Source: a virus
Strand: one strand, 5' to 3'
DNA length: 64,000 nucleotides
Virus record (IMG/VR): IMGVR_UViG_3300042991_001118
Span: 1 to 64,000 of that record
The position numbers and the translations under genes are program-made. Below the pieces are notes generated by a model, which worked only from the letters and a program-made list of their open reading frames with translations, was not told where the DNA came from and ran no database searches. Of this stretch, positions 49,289-57,906 are shown piece after piece. Position 1 is the first letter of the stretch. Every line of letters begins with the position of its first letter.

Positions 49289-49613
49289 CGTCATCGGAAC
49301 ACGCCTCCTCATCGTCATCGGAACACGCCTCCTCATCGTCATCGGAACACGCCTCCTCATCGTCATCGGAACACGCCTCCTCATCGTCATCGGCATAAGT
49401 ATCTTTATTGTAATGATATAGAAGCATTTGGATTACGTCTCCATACTGCTCTATACTTCCATCTTTCCATGTTTTGCCCTGGTCCATGCTGATTTTTACG
49501 ATATACTTCGCATCTCGAAAGCATATCGCAACGTATTCATTATCGGGAGTTTTTAGTTCCGCAATACAAATTTCTCCATCTATTTTTACAAAATTATCGT
49601 GAATTTTTAACAT
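49281..49613 (-). CDS. 110-residue protein with acidic DDDEEACS tandem tail
   Basis: Residues 1-75 form a small beta-rich domain (EYVAICFRDAKYIVKISMDQGKTW). The C terminus is about five units of DDDEEACS encoded by exact 24-bp DNA repeats (49288-49390). Repeat number may vary between isolates. Acidic tails of this kind often mimic DNA or bind metal; not shown here. Confidence 0.65.
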   Translation of the reverse strand: MLKIHDNFVKIDGEICIAELKTPDNEYVAICFRDAKYIVKISMDQGKTWKDGSIEQYGDVIQMLLYHYNKDTYADDDEEACSDDDEEACSDDDEEACSDDDEEACSDDDE

Positions 49614-49755
49614 TTATTTCCCAATCTAACGAGAATTCTATGAGAGATATCTTAGAATATTTTTTCTCACAGTTTAGGCAAGTGAGTATGTCCTCATCTT
49701 GTCCTTTCAATATCCACCCACAGTGGGGACAGCAAAACATTTTAGTCTTAGGCAA
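49594..49755 (-). CDS. 53-residue zinc-ribbon protein, TTG start
   Basis: The TTG at 49755 has AAGGGA 5 nt upstream. CCPHCGWILKG...CLNCEKKYS is a classic four-cysteine ribbon. Confidence 0.6.
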   Translation of the reverse strand: MPKTKMFCCPHCGWILKGQDEDILTCLNCEKKYSKISLIEFSLDWEINVKNSR

Positions 49756-49756
49756 A

Positions 49757-49906
49757 TTATTTCCCTTCAAGATTTTTCTTTCTCGCCTTAAGCATCTCGT
49801 TAAGGCGGATGGCGTATTCGTATAAATTTTGTAAATATTCAGATTCCTTCCCATCTCCTACGGCATTTTCTATTTCTTCTGTGTCAATTGTTACTTTTAT
49901 CTTCAA
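49757..49906 (-). CDS. 49-residue helical protein, TTG start
   Basis: The TTG at 49906 has AAGGAGG 6 nt upstream. Reads LKIKVTIDTEEIENAVGDGKES... with a basic C terminus, resembling the small helical accessory proteins of phages. Its 3' end holds the ribosome site of the next gene. Confidence 0.55.
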   Translation of the reverse strand: MKIKVTIDTEEIENAVGDGKESEYLQNLYEYAIRLNEMLKARKKNLEGK

Positions 49907-50303
49907 GTTTGTCCTCCTTTTCATACTCTTTTACAAGATTTCGTACAAACTCTGCAAATCCAGGAGATTTGCCATCCCGTTTCTCCGCGAGATATCTGGA
50001 ATAGATTTTTCCGAAAAATTTTGATCTCCTCTCGTTGTATTCACAAGTTTCTCCTGTGTAGACAGGCTTAACTGTGGATATCATTATTTTCCCTCTTTCC
50101 CCATCAAATCCTTCCATCGCAGAGCGTATCGCTATGGATATTTCCTTTAGCGTTTTCTCCTCAGACTTTATAGGAGTTGACGATCGACCGCCCCAGGATA
50201 CCTCCGACACGATTATTTGAGAATTTTTCAGAACATTCTCTACGATTGCACGGATTTGTCTTTCTATTTCACCGTATTCATATGCTTGTTTTAATTCTTC
50301 CAA
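49884..50303 (-). CDS. Unknown 139-residue protein
   Basis: Probable TTG start at 50303 just after the upstream stop. Helical N terminus, KPVYTGETCEYNERRSKFFGKIYSRYLAEKRDGKSPGFAEFVRNLVKEY in the C-terminal half. No family. Confidence 0.5.
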   Translation of the reverse strand: MEELKQAYEYGEIERQIRAIVENVLKNSQIIVSEVSWGGRSSTPIKSEEKTLKEISIAIRSAMEGFDGERGKIMISTVKPVYTGETCEYNERRSKFFGKIYSRYLAEKRDGKSPGFAEFVRNLVKEYEKEDKLEDKSNN

Positions 50304-50307
50304 TATA

Positions 50308-50496
50308 TTATTCCCTCTCTTCTGGTGGCAATCCCATTTTTTTTCTCTTAGAAATTGGACATGTTTTACATTGGTTTTCTCCGGATGCACACCCACAACA
50401 AAGTCTCCAACCTGATGCTGTGAGTCGTTTTATTTCTAGGAAAAAGGCTGTCCCGTCCGTTGGTGTCAAATTTTCCTGACGATATTTATCAATCAT
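50308..50496 (-). CDS. 62-residue cysteine-containing protein
   Basis: LCCGCASGENQCKTCPISKRK has five cysteines, a likely metal site. Ends a few bases before the next start. Confidence 0.5.
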   Translation of the reverse strand: MIDKYRQENLTPTDGTAFFLEIKRLTASGWRLCCGCASGENQCKTCPISKRKKMGLPPEERE

Positions 50497-50526
50497 TTCC
50501 CTTCCTCCTACTTATCCTTCGTTATT

Positions 50527-51447
50527 TCATAGATCAGTTTTGTTCCTAAAAGAGCAAAAACTAGTATTATCATTATTGCTTGCGTTTCTGGTGACATCGT
50601 CCATTTCCTCCAAAAATTTTTGTATTCTAATTTTCCCGACATCTATGTATTTGGATTCTTTCTCCACACCAATAGCTTTTCTACCATGCTTTATTGTGGC
50701 AACTATTGTCGTAGATACTCCGGCATATGGGTCTAAAACCAACTCTCCGATATTGCTCATCGCGAGAATACAACGCTCTGCGAGTTCAATCGGGTACTGA
50801 CATGGGTGAATCGTCTTTTCTGGGTGATTGTGTTTCACATTGGGAATACACCACACTTCATTGTGTGTTGTATCCAGTTGGAACTCCCAAAAATCAGACG
50901 GATTTTTCCCTAAAGGATTACAGGATAATTGCCCTTTCCTTGGACCTTTGAAATGTTTTTTCCCTGGATATTTTTGTGGAACCCTGACTTGGTCCAAATT
51001 GAACGTCGAAGTCTTTGACTTGGCAAAGCACAAGATCGTCTCATACCGACCTGAAAATTTATGTTTTGCATGCAGTCCATGTCCAAAATGCCACACCACG
51101 CGATTTCTCAAGAATAAAGGGGCTTTAAAAGATTTGAATATGTGGTAGTAGAAAATATCTAGAGGAAACAATTCACCGTCCTCTATGTAATTACCTACTT
51201 GCCAGCAGATGTTCCCATCTGGCTTTAGCACCCTTATGATTTCCTGGATTACTCCACGTTGTTCTGCTAAATATGTGAATAGTGGGGCTTTATTTTCATA
51301 CTCCTTTTGCATATTATATGGCGGAGATGAGACCACGAGATGCACAGATTCGTTTGACATGGTCTTTAGAAACGACAGGGCATCCCCGTGGTACAGGGTT
51401 ATTTTATTGTCTTCGTGATATTCGTTATGGATTTCAATGTTTTTCAT
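50527..51447 (-). CDS. DNA methyltransferase, SSPPY type
   Basis: 306 residues. SSPPYNMQKEY near residue 40 (motif IV) and LVLDPYAGVSTTIVATIKHGRKAIGVEKE near residue 245 (motif I) indicate an N4-cytosine or N6-adenine beta-class enzyme. Distinct from the one at 45628. It overlaps the acetyltransferase gene by 14 nt. Confidence 0.85.
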   Translation of the reverse strand: MKNIEIHNEYHEDNKITLYHGDALSFLKTMSNESVHLVVSSPPYNMQKEYENKAPLFTYLAEQRGVIQEIIRVLKPDGNICWQVGNYIEDGELFPLDIFYYHIFKSFKAPLFLRNRVVWHFGHGLHAKHKFSGRYETILCFAKSKTSTFNLDQVRVPQKYPGKKHFKGPRKGQLSCNPLGKNPSDFWEFQLDTTHNEVWCIPNVKHNHPEKTIHPCQYPIELAERCILAMSNIGELVLDPYAGVSTTIVATIKHGRKAIGVEKESKYIDVGKIRIQKFLEEMDDVTRNASNNDNTSFCSFRNKTDL

Positions 51448-51973
51448 GTTTTGAATTCTTTTTCATTTTTTTAGACAGGTATCCAAACCAATATGCTCCA
51501 TAATCCTTAGCGCATTGGGATAGCTCAAATCCATGCTTTTTATAAAATTCTTTGGCTGTTTCAGGACACAGGACGCAAAACATTTTCATACTTGGCGCAG
51601 ATGTTAGGACATGAGAAATTAGGTATTTCACGATGTAGTCCCCTACGCCTTTACTTTGAAACTCAGGCTTTACTACGACATCCTGGAGATAAAAATATAC
51701 CCCATCTCCGATGACCCTACCCATCCCAGCAATTCCATCCTCGGTTTTTACCAAGATGAGAGAGAGTGTGTTCTGTATGGCTTTTTTTGTTGCTTCCGGA
51801 TCTAATTTGTCCCAACCAACAGATTCTCTCAATTTGTTGAAATCTTGGCATGTTATGCCATAGCTCAAGAAAATATGGAGTCCTTTCCTCGTATATGTTT
51901 CAAACATCTTTCTACCTTGAGATTCTCTTTCTATTTGCCTCTTCACGTCTTCTTTAATTTTTATTCTTGACAT
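51434..51973 (-). CDS. GNAT-family N-acetyltransferase
   Basis: 179 residues. GMGRVIGDGVYFYLQDVVVKPEFQSKGVGDYIVKYLI contains the Q/R-x-x-G-x-G/A acetyl-CoA site (QSKGVG), and a C-terminal FYKKHGFELS is standard for GNAT enzymes. Substrate unknown. The start overlaps the 48-residue gene. Confidence 0.8.
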   Translation of the reverse strand: MSRIKIKEDVKRQIERESQGRKMFETYTRKGLHIFLSYGITCQDFNKLRESVGWDKLDPEATKKAIQNTLSLILVKTEDGIAGMGRVIGDGVYFYLQDVVVKPEFQSKGVGDYIVKYLISHVLTSAPSMKMFCVLCPETAKEFYKKHGFELSQCAKDYGAYWFGYLSKKMKKNSKHEKH

Positions 51974-52100
51974 ACAATCTATATCTCCCATGTGGATATG
52001 GCTTTTCTTGTGCCTGCAAAATTCCGATTTTTCTTAGCATATCATAGAGAATGCATCGCGAAAACTCGTCTAGTTGGATATACGACATTTCTAAATCCAT
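51954..52100 (-). CDS. Unknown 48-residue protein
   Basis: Reads MDLEMSYIQLDEFSRCILYDMLRKIG...; helical, overlapping the acetyltransferase start by 20 nt. A start at the second methionine is also possible. Confidence 0.45.
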   Translation of the reverse strand: MDLEMSYIQLDEFSRCILYDMLRKIGILQAQEKPYPHGRYRLYVKNKN

Positions 52101-52109
52101 CCTAGAAAA

Positions 52110-52343
52110 TTATGATACATGATAAACAGTCTCATTCCTTGGCAGGCAACTAGTTACCTGCCTTATCTCACAACTGAATGGATTATATTCAATTTTTGGT
52201 TTTTTTATGGTCTGCTGGATAATAATCCATTCAGTTGTGTCCATTGAGACACGTATTGATATCTTAAGGGAATATGTCTCCCCGATATCTACGCTTTGCC
52301 TTCTCAATTCGTCCCCCAACATTTTAATCAGAGCGCATTTCAT
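52110..52343 (-). CDS. Unknown 77-residue protein
   Basis: Alpha/beta, with EWIIIQQTIKKPKIEYNPF in the centre; no motif. The stop of the upstream gene overlaps its start. Confidence 0.5.
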   Translation of the reverse strand: MKCALIKMLGDELRRQSVDIGETYSLKISIRVSMDTTEWIIIQQTIKKPKIEYNPFSCEIRQVTSCLPRNETVYHVS

Positions 52344-52783
52344 AATAGTTTCCCTCTAAATATTTTTGCTGTCACGATGGTGTATTCTTCCAGGATTTCA
52401 AAACACTTTTTTATAATTGGTGTCCCGTCGGGTATTCCATCCGATGCATAAAGTATCCAGTCTTCTTTCTGGATTTTATCGAATTTTTGATAGATATCAG
52501 GGGCATCGGTCGATGCCCAAATTTTTATGCATTTACCCGGATTGCCTTTTTGTGAAAATATCTGGATCGGAATTTTTTGGTTTGTCTTTGTTATCACGAT
52601 ATCCCCTATAAGAGATATCCTTCGTGCGAAAAACGATGTACCACGCTTTTCGAGATATTGCACCCTTTCACTTTTTTCTCGATTTTTAGATTTTGCATTC
52701 CTCCTCAACGCAATCTTTTGTTTCTTGAGATTTCGTGCGCTCTGATTGCGTATCCTTTGTTTTTTTAGACGTGGATTCTCCAT
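52340..52783 (-). CDS. 147-residue protein with basic N terminus
   Basis: Residues 1-45 are ~45% Lys/Arg (RLKKQRIRNQSARNLKKQKIALRR); residues 50-147 form a beta-rich domain. Likely binds nucleic acid; family unknown. Confidence 0.55.
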   Translation of the reverse strand: MENPRLKKQRIRNQSARNLKKQKIALRRNAKSKNREKSERVQYLEKRGTSFFARRISLIGDIVITKTNQKIPIQIFSQKGNPGKCIKIWASTDAPDIYQKFDKIQKEDWILYASDGIPDGTPIIKKCFEILEEYTIVTAKIFRGKLL

Positions 52784-52791
52784 GTTCCCTC

Positions 52792-53403
52792 TTATTTTCT
52801 TATTGATGTATTTGAAAGAGTCAATGCCCTATTGTGGCGAATACAGGATTGGCATTCGCCACATGGTCTGGATTCGTCTCCTTGGCAAAACCAAATGTTT
52901 TCTAGGCATTTTTTTTGTACTTTGTCAGACATCATATTCTCTATGATTTCCGATTTTTCCATGTTAATTATTGGAAAGGAAATAGAGATGCCTTTTCTTG
53001 TTATCGAATTGTACTCAGAAGCGATCCCTTTAATTTCGTGGAGATATTGGATCGCCACATCTCCCGAAACATACCCAAGATAAAGAGTCTCTTCTGGCAT
53101 TGCATGTATTAGTCCTAAAAAAGCCCATATCGCGGGTTGTGCTATTCCATCTTCACCTGCTGGTCCAAGCCAGTATCTTTTGCTTTCATAAGAAAGAGAT
53201 ATTTCAGTATGAAAGAATTTCCAGCCCTCGTCATTGAGAATTTTTTTGATTTTATTTCGACTTCCCCTGCATTTCTTCGATCCAGATATCTGCGGGCAAT
53301 TGAGAGAAATTGTTCTAATTACATGTGGAGAATCTTGCTGTTCTATGAGCGTCTTTATCAAGAGATATGTACTGTCTAGTCCACCAGACCATAAAATCAA
53401 CAT
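52792..53403 (-). CDS. queC: QueC-like PP-loop enzyme
   Basis: 203 residues. The PP-loop SGGLDSTYLL at the N terminus, YLGYVSGDVAIQY in the middle and the C-terminal zinc site C(x)8-PCGECQSC match 7-cyano-7-deazaguanine synthase. QueC makes preQ0, used for tRNA queuosine and, in some phages, for 7-deazaguanine DNA modification. No other pathway gene is visible here, so it may be a divergent QueC. Confidence 0.75.
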   Translation of the reverse strand: MLILWSGGLDSTYLLIKTLIEQQDSPHVIRTISLNCPQISGSKKCRGSRNKIKKILNDEGWKFFHTEISLSYESKRYWLGPAGEDGIAQPAIWAFLGLIHAMPEETLYLGYVSGDVAIQYLHEIKGIASEYNSITRKGISISFPIINMEKSEIIENMMSDKVQKKCLENIWFCQGDESRPCGECQSCIRHNRALTLSNTSIRK

Positions 53404-53416
53404 GTTTTATTTTCCT

Positions 53417-53836
53417 TTATGATATTGGGTTTGGTACCACTGGTTTTGGTTCAAGAAAAAATTCGATGAATTCAGCAGATGTTACCTTGTCTATATCTTT
53501 GGGATCGTCCGATGAGGTTTTTATTTTATAACCTAAAACATACATGTCTGAGACATTCAGACTTTTGGACTCGTACAGTGCCTTCGCGATATATCTGCAC
53601 GCCGAGTTTTTTCTGGGGCTGTCCAGTATCAATTGGCACTGAACAGATTCTATAACGGAATTTTTTGGTTTGTCTTTATATGTGCAGAGAAACGAAAATT
53701 CCTTTAGTATACCGATTGGATGTCCCTCCAGAAGAATGGGAATTTCTCCATGGTATTTTGCCACGATTTTAACAAATTCTTTATGCCAATCAATGCCCTG
53801 AATAGGCATTGGCAGCTTGATATTTACATATTCCAT
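53417..53836 (-). CDS. Unknown 139-residue protein
   Basis: Starts MEYVNIKLPMPIQGIDWHKE; alpha/beta, no recognised motif. Between the QueC-like gene and a small zinc-ribbon gene. Confidence 0.55.
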   Translation of the reverse strand: MEYVNIKLPMPIQGIDWHKEFVKIVAKYHGEIPILLEGHPIGILKEFSFLCTYKDKPKNSVIESVQCQLILDSPRKNSACRYIAKALYESKSLNVSDMYVLGYKIKTSSDDPKDIDKVTSAEFIEFFLEPKPVVPNPIS

Positions 53837-53838
53837 CG

Positions 53839-54039
53839 CTAATTTTCTCCTAACTTTTCCATCCTCTTATCAATTTCCATGGCGCATTCCATACAGCAAG
53901 TATGCATCTCTAGGATAGAGATTGCGCTAAATTTTACGGTACGGATATACCAATCTTTAGGCTGTATGGAACTCCCGTTAATATTTATCCTGGCAGGTTC
54001 CTGCTTTCCACATGCGTCACACTGGTATTTTACAGACAT
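53839..54039 (-). CDS. 66-residue zinc-ribbon protein
   Basis: CDACGKQE and HTCCMECAME give a treble-clef-like site. One of about ten such small proteins in this half of the window. Confidence 0.6.
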   Translation of the reverse strand: MSVKYQCDACGKQEPARININGSSIQPKDWYIRTVKFSAISILEMHTCCMECAMEIDKRMEKLGEN

Positions 54040-54051
54040 ATTGTGTCCTTT

Positions 54052-54573
54052 TTACTGAGCCAACAAGAGTGTTGTCTTATCAGCCCAGATATCGTATTCG
54101 CTCGCATTCTTTTCGTAATCGATATATTTCTTCTCAATTTCTTGTAAAACATCTTGGTATTCATTTACATCAAGATGTTTTATTTGAGTTCTCTCCATCT
54201 GCTTTTCAATGAACTCTCTCTGCTTTTGTAAGGTTAAAATGTTGTCTTTTTGATATGGGAACAGAGGCAGAGTTTCCAATATTTCCACGGCATTTTTAAA
54301 TCCTTTTACATGCCTTCCCGTCCAGGTTTGGAGCAGATATGTATAGGCTTCTAAGAGGTATCCCAATAGTCGAAGACTCTTTATTATTGGTTCTATTTTT
54401 CGATGTGGTGGATCGACATCTTCTGTGGCATATGTCTTGTCTTTTTTATATTCTCCCTGTTCCAAATCCAGGGAATTTTTGATTCCATATATTAGAGGGA
54501 GAACCCTTGATTTTTTGTCAAGGAATCTGACGTTGATATATGGAATCAAAGATTCTATTTTTTCTGTTTTCAT
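54052..54573 (-). CDS. Unknown 173-residue helical protein
   Basis: Chosen start is the internal ATG at 54573, since the longer frame overlaps the D12 methyltransferase gene. Rich in charged helices (LQKQREFIEKQMERTQIKHLDVNEYQDVLQEIEKKY). No family. Confidence 0.5.
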   Translation of the reverse strand: MKTEKIESLIPYINVRFLDKKSRVLPLIYGIKNSLDLEQGEYKKDKTYATEDVDPPHRKIEPIIKSLRLLGYLLEAYTYLLQTWTGRHVKGFKNAVEILETLPLFPYQKDNILTLQKQREFIEKQMERTQIKHLDVNEYQDVLQEIEKKYIDYEKNASEYDIWADKTTLLLAQ

Positions 54574-54583
54574 GTTTTGTCTT

Positions 54584-55285
54584 TTACCAGGAGAATATAT
54601 CCTGGCGTTCCTTCCCTGAAATATGCAGAACAACTTCTGTTGTCTTTTTCCTTAATCCTACGATTTCTCCCAGTTTAGACTTAAATGGCATCCAGTTTGC
54701 GCCAAGAGATTCGCATACTATTTTTTGTCCAAGTCTTGTTTCAATCCAGAATGCCAGGGCTTTATAGTCCAGGTTGTTCCCGACCTTATAGTTTTTCCCT
54801 GCAACTTGGTAAGGCGGATCGATGAACCAAGTTGCTTTTATGTCAGGTGACAGAAGATAACTGCCCTGGACGAATTTCCAATGGCGTATCTTATAGAGAT
54901 TTTCCGCTATGTATTTCAATCGTTTCCCTTGGGATTCTGGTCTATCTATCGTCCGCCATCTCGTAGGCATTCTCCTTGGACTTTCAGGCGCAGCCGAAAT
55001 AATAAAGCCAACTAGGTCTTTCTGTTCTTTGCAATCCCAGGAGAAGTCATCCACGCATTCTCCTAATTTCATTTGGCGTATCCCAAGGATATCTTTCTCG
55101 GTACACCCCTGTAGCCATTTCCAAAGATTGATAATGACATCATATGCGTCAACTAGAATGACATCATTCTCCCAATATCTCAAGGAATATTGTGCGCTTC
55201 CGGCGAATGGTTCAATGATCGTCGAGAATTCTGGTTTTGGATATTTTTTGGCCAGACGAAATTTAGAACCAAAATATGGGAACAT
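54584..55285 (-). CDS. dam: D12-class N6-adenine DNA methyltransferase (Dam-like)
   Basis: 233 residues. N-terminal YFGSKFRLA (F-x-G-x-K AdoMet motif), IIEPFAGSAQYSL and the catalytic WFIDPPYQVAG near residue 150 define the D12/Dam family. The specificity loop differs from Dam of enterobacteria, so GATC cannot be assumed. Confidence 0.85.
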   Translation of the reverse strand: MFPYFGSKFRLAKKYPKPEFSTIIEPFAGSAQYSLRYWENDVILVDAYDVIINLWKWLQGCTEKDILGIRQMKLGECVDDFSWDCKEQKDLVGFIISAAPESPRRMPTRWRTIDRPESQGKRLKYIAENLYKIRHWKFVQGSYLLSPDIKATWFIDPPYQVAGKNYKVGNNLDYKALAFWIETRLGQKIVCESLGANWMPFKSKLGEIVGLRKKTTEVVLHISGKERQDIFSW

Positions 55286-55289
55286 ATCT

Positions 55290-55595
55290 TTACTCCTTCA
55301 ACAAGGATTCCATTTTTTTAATGATTTCCAGCAGTTTTTCCTTTTCGCTCCTAATCTCTCTGGAAAGCAGGTAATGCGCAACGCTATATTCCACAGCCCA
55401 TTCGTCTACTTTGTACATTTTTGAACCAACTTTCAATTGACCTTTTCTTGGGGCATTGAAGTTTACTATGACGATTTTCTTTCCATTTTGGTATTGAGCA
55501 TAGCCTTCACTAATATCTTCTTTCACGAATTTTATTTTTTGCAATCCATTTTTACATGGATTTTTGAGCAAAAATAGTTCATTTGGGTATTCCAT
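55290..55595 (-). CDS. Unknown 101-residue protein
   Basis: A beta-rich first half (KKIVIVNFNAPRKGQLKVG) and a C-terminal coiled coil. Followed directly by the D12 methyltransferase. Confidence 0.55.
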   Translation of the reverse strand: MEYPNELFLLKNPCKNGLQKIKFVKEDISEGYAQYQNGKKIVIVNFNAPRKGQLKVGSKMYKVDEWAVEYSVAHYLLSREIRSEKEKLLEIIKKMESLLKE

Positions 55596-55597
55596 AT

Positions 55598-56014
55598 TTA
55601 GTCCTTTAAATAGGCTGCAAAATATTCCATTTTCCCTGGTCCATAAGTGTGCGATTTTACTCTAATTTTTACGGAGGAATCTTCTATAACATGAAAAGAA
55701 TCAAAGAGCATTTCTGTACTTAGAATATTTTCTAATGCTTTAAGACATGGCAGAAATAATTTCGTCCTGTCTATAAATTCTGTTTTCAAAATAGGTTCAA
55801 AATTCATATAAAATATATGGTGAACTACTGGGGGATTCCCCACAAGGGAACTTTCGTTTTCATATTTTGAGTAGTGGGAAAACAATATATGGTTTTCTCT
55901 TGCCTTTAAATAACTGAAGAGAAACGACCTATTTTGTGGCTTATTGTCTATTTCTTCCTTTCCGTTTCCACCCTCTCGTTCTATACATAGTTTTTCTAAC
56001 GCTCTCTCATCCAT
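55598..56014 (-). CDS. Unknown 138-residue protein
   Basis: Starts MDERALEKLCIEREGGN; alpha/beta without motif. Overlaps the upstream zinc protein by 19 nt. Confidence 0.5.
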   Translation of the reverse strand: MDERALEKLCIEREGGNGKEEIDNKPQNRSFLFSYLKARENHILFSHYSKYENESSLVGNPPVVHHIFYMNFEPILKTEFIDRTKLFLPCLKALENILSTEMLFDSFHVIEDSSVKIRVKSHTYGPGKMEYFAAYLKD

Positions 56015-56364
56015 TTAGCATCCTCTCTTTCCATCTTTATCGCTTCTTGTTCTGCCTCGTATCTGATAAACCACCACCAGAACTTTCCATCTTCTGTTGT
56101 TTCCCATTCCCCAGTTTTCCAGGATTCCCATTTCTTCTCCCATTTGCGCACCATTGCTTCGTCGCTCATGGTGTCGCATCCTTCGCAAGTGATGGGATTC
56201 CCAAAGATTTTTTTATGATTTGTCGTGATGATTCGGAAATAATCTCCCAGAACGAATTTCTTTCCACAGAATGCACACCTACAATACTCTCCAGGCTTAC
56301 CACGAAGCCACCTAGATTTTAAATGTGATTCCGCTATGCGTTGTGGTTTTCCATGAAATTGCAT
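55996..56364 (-). CDS. 122-residue zinc-ribbon protein with HNH-like spacing
   Basis: The ATG at 56364 has AAGGA upstream. CAFCGKKFVLGDYFRI...HKKIFGNPITCEGC gives two CxxC pairs; an HNH-like fold is possible but the catalytic histidine pair is not evident. The C terminus is rich in tryptophan and charged residues. Confidence 0.55.
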   Translation of the reverse strand: MQFHGKPQRIAESHLKSRWLRGKPGEYCRCAFCGKKFVLGDYFRIITTNHKKIFGNPITCEGCDTMSDEAMVRKWEKKWESWKTGEWETTEDGKFWWWFIRYEAEQEAIKMEREDAKWMRER

Positions 56365-56651
56365 TTTTTCCAATCCTTCTCTGCAATAATTTTGCTGCGT
56401 AACAAGAATTCTTCTACGTCCTGTAGAAGCGTTTTCTTGATGGATGCTGATTTGGTAATCGCAAAGCGCACTTTGTTTTCCTGTAAAGAATTTTCTACAG
56501 GGACATATATCAGGGTGCAGAGGAATCCAGTGGTTCCAAGTCCCAATTTTGGAACCGTGCATTGCAGCAAATTTGGGACAAAAACTACTTCTAGTCTTAC
56601 CCGATAAAGTCTAGATTTCAAATGGGATTCTAAGTTTTCTAAAATATCCAT
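56334..56651 (-). CDS. Unknown 105-residue protein
   Basis: Alpha/beta, no motif; overlaps the next gene by 31 nt. Confidence 0.5.
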   Translation of the reverse strand: MDILENLESHLKSRLYRVRLEVVFVPNLLQCTVPKLGLGTTGFLCTLIYVPVENSLQENKVRFAITKSASIKKTLLQDVEEFLLRSKIIAEKDWKKCNFMENHNA

Positions 56652-56687
56652 ATTCCTCCTATGAGGTCGCGTATTGCGACCTCTCCT

Positions 56688-57119
56688 TTAGAATGGGCAT
56701 TCAGGTTTTGTTGACGGTTGGAGAATTTTTTCTTCTGTTTGTGGATATTCTATCCCAGATATTTGTGCTGTTTTTAGTGGTAAAGGTATCTTTAAAGGCA
56801 CTTCTTGTTTTACGATTTTTTTTGGCTTTGTCTTGTGTTTTTGTTCTTCCGCTGAGACGTACGAATACGAAAGAACAATCCCATCCTTCAATTGAAGGAA
56901 AAATTTTGCGATTAAATAAACATCTCCCGTAGAATACTCCACAGTGGAACTCTCATGAATTCCCTTCCCGCATAAGTATCCCACTCTCTCATCAGATGGG
57001 GAGTCCTCGGCAATTACCTTCCCACCCGACATGATTTTAAAGGTACCTGGGACTATCGGAGTAAACTCCGTCTTCCCAATAATTTTGGTTTGGCACATTG
57101 ATTCTTTCTTGATATTCAC
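56688..57119 (-). CDS. Unknown 143-residue protein, GTG start
   Basis: The GTG at 57119 has GGAGG 8 nt upstream. A beta-rich N-terminal domain of ~95 residues with a proline-rich charged tail (PLKIPLPLKTAQ). No family. Confidence 0.55.
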   Translation of the reverse strand: MNIKKESMCQTKIIGKTEFTPIVPGTFKIMSGGKVIAEDSPSDERVGYLCGKGIHESSTVEYSTGDVYLIAKFFLQLKDGIVLSYSYVSAEEQKHKTKPKKIVKQEVPLKIPLPLKTAQISGIEYPQTEEKILQPSTKPECPF

Positions 57120-57135
57120 TTATTTTTCCTCCAGG

Positions 57136-57225
57136 TTAAGATGTTTTCTTGCATCTCATACAAAAAACTTTGTTATTTTGTCTCTCTATCGTCATACGAG
57201 ACCCACAATTTGGACAAGGTTTCAT
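57136..57225 (-). CDS. 29-residue zinc-ribbon peptide
   Basis: MKPCPNCGSRMTIERQNNKV... with CPNC and CMRC, a complete minimal zinc knuckle. Ends 16 nt before the next GTG. Confidence 0.5.
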   Translation of the reverse strand: MKPCPNCGSRMTIERQNNKVFCMRCKKTS

Positions 57226-57228
57226 TTT

Positions 57229-57906
57229 TTATCCCCAAAATAATCTTTTGATTTCCTCACAAGAAGTGTTTAAAACCTCTTCTTGTCCCTTCGCTGCGTC
57301 TATCTCTACAATTTTCGTCATGGGCGGGACATGAGAGAAGACGTACTTGTAGTTTTCCTTCACATTTTCGAGTGTCGCATCGAAAATGTCGCTATGTTGC
57401 CCATCTCGCGATTTTCTTCTTTTCCCTGCGACCTCAATCGGCAAATTGAGATACAGCACGATATCTGGTAGAGGTATTGAAGAGAAAGACATTCCATTTA
57501 TTCCGATCAGCCAAGACCAAAGACTCCGGTCCTTGTCCAGTTGGTATGCTAGCGTTGAGTATACATACCTGTCACAGATAATGTTGTACCCAGACAATAA
57601 TGCCGGGCGCAGCACGTTATTGATATGATCTATCCTGTCAGCCGCAAAGAGCAGCGATAGCTCGGCGATTGCTAATTCATTGTATGTTTTTGCTGCTGAT
57701 GGGTTATTTAAACCCTCTGCCGTAAAGAGGGAAGTCCTTCCCGTGATGAATTGCTTTAAAAGACATCCAACCGGACCGTCCGTTGGCTCTTTTGTTCCTA
57801 ATATTGGGACTTCTTTACTTTTAAAGTATGACACGATCCCTTTTTGGAGCGTCGTGATTCCGCTACCATCAATACCTTCTATCACGATAAATTTCCCAAT
57901 ATTCAT
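57229..57906 (-). CDS. tmk: Thymidylate kinase
   Basis: 225 residues from the ATG at 57906 (AGAGGA upstream). P-loop IEGIDGSGITTLQKG, DRYVYSTLAYQ (the DR-Y motif that binds dTMP) and a lid arginine region (EVAGKRRKSRDGQHSD) match the family. The P-loop has I where K-S/T is usual (GSGITT instead of GSGKTT/GAGKST), so the Walker lysine is missing and activity may be altered. Works downstream of thymidine kinase. Confidence 0.8.
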   Translation of the reverse strand: MNIGKFIVIEGIDGSGITTLQKGIVSYFKSKEVPILGTKEPTDGPVGCLLKQFITGRTSLFTAEGLNNPSAAKTYNELAIAELSLLFAADRIDHINNVLRPALLSGYNIICDRYVYSTLAYQLDKDRSLWSWLIGINGMSFSSIPLPDIVLYLNLPIEVAGKRRKSRDGQHSDIFDATLENVKENYKYVFSHVPPMTKIVEIDAAKGQEEVLNTSCEEIKRLFWG

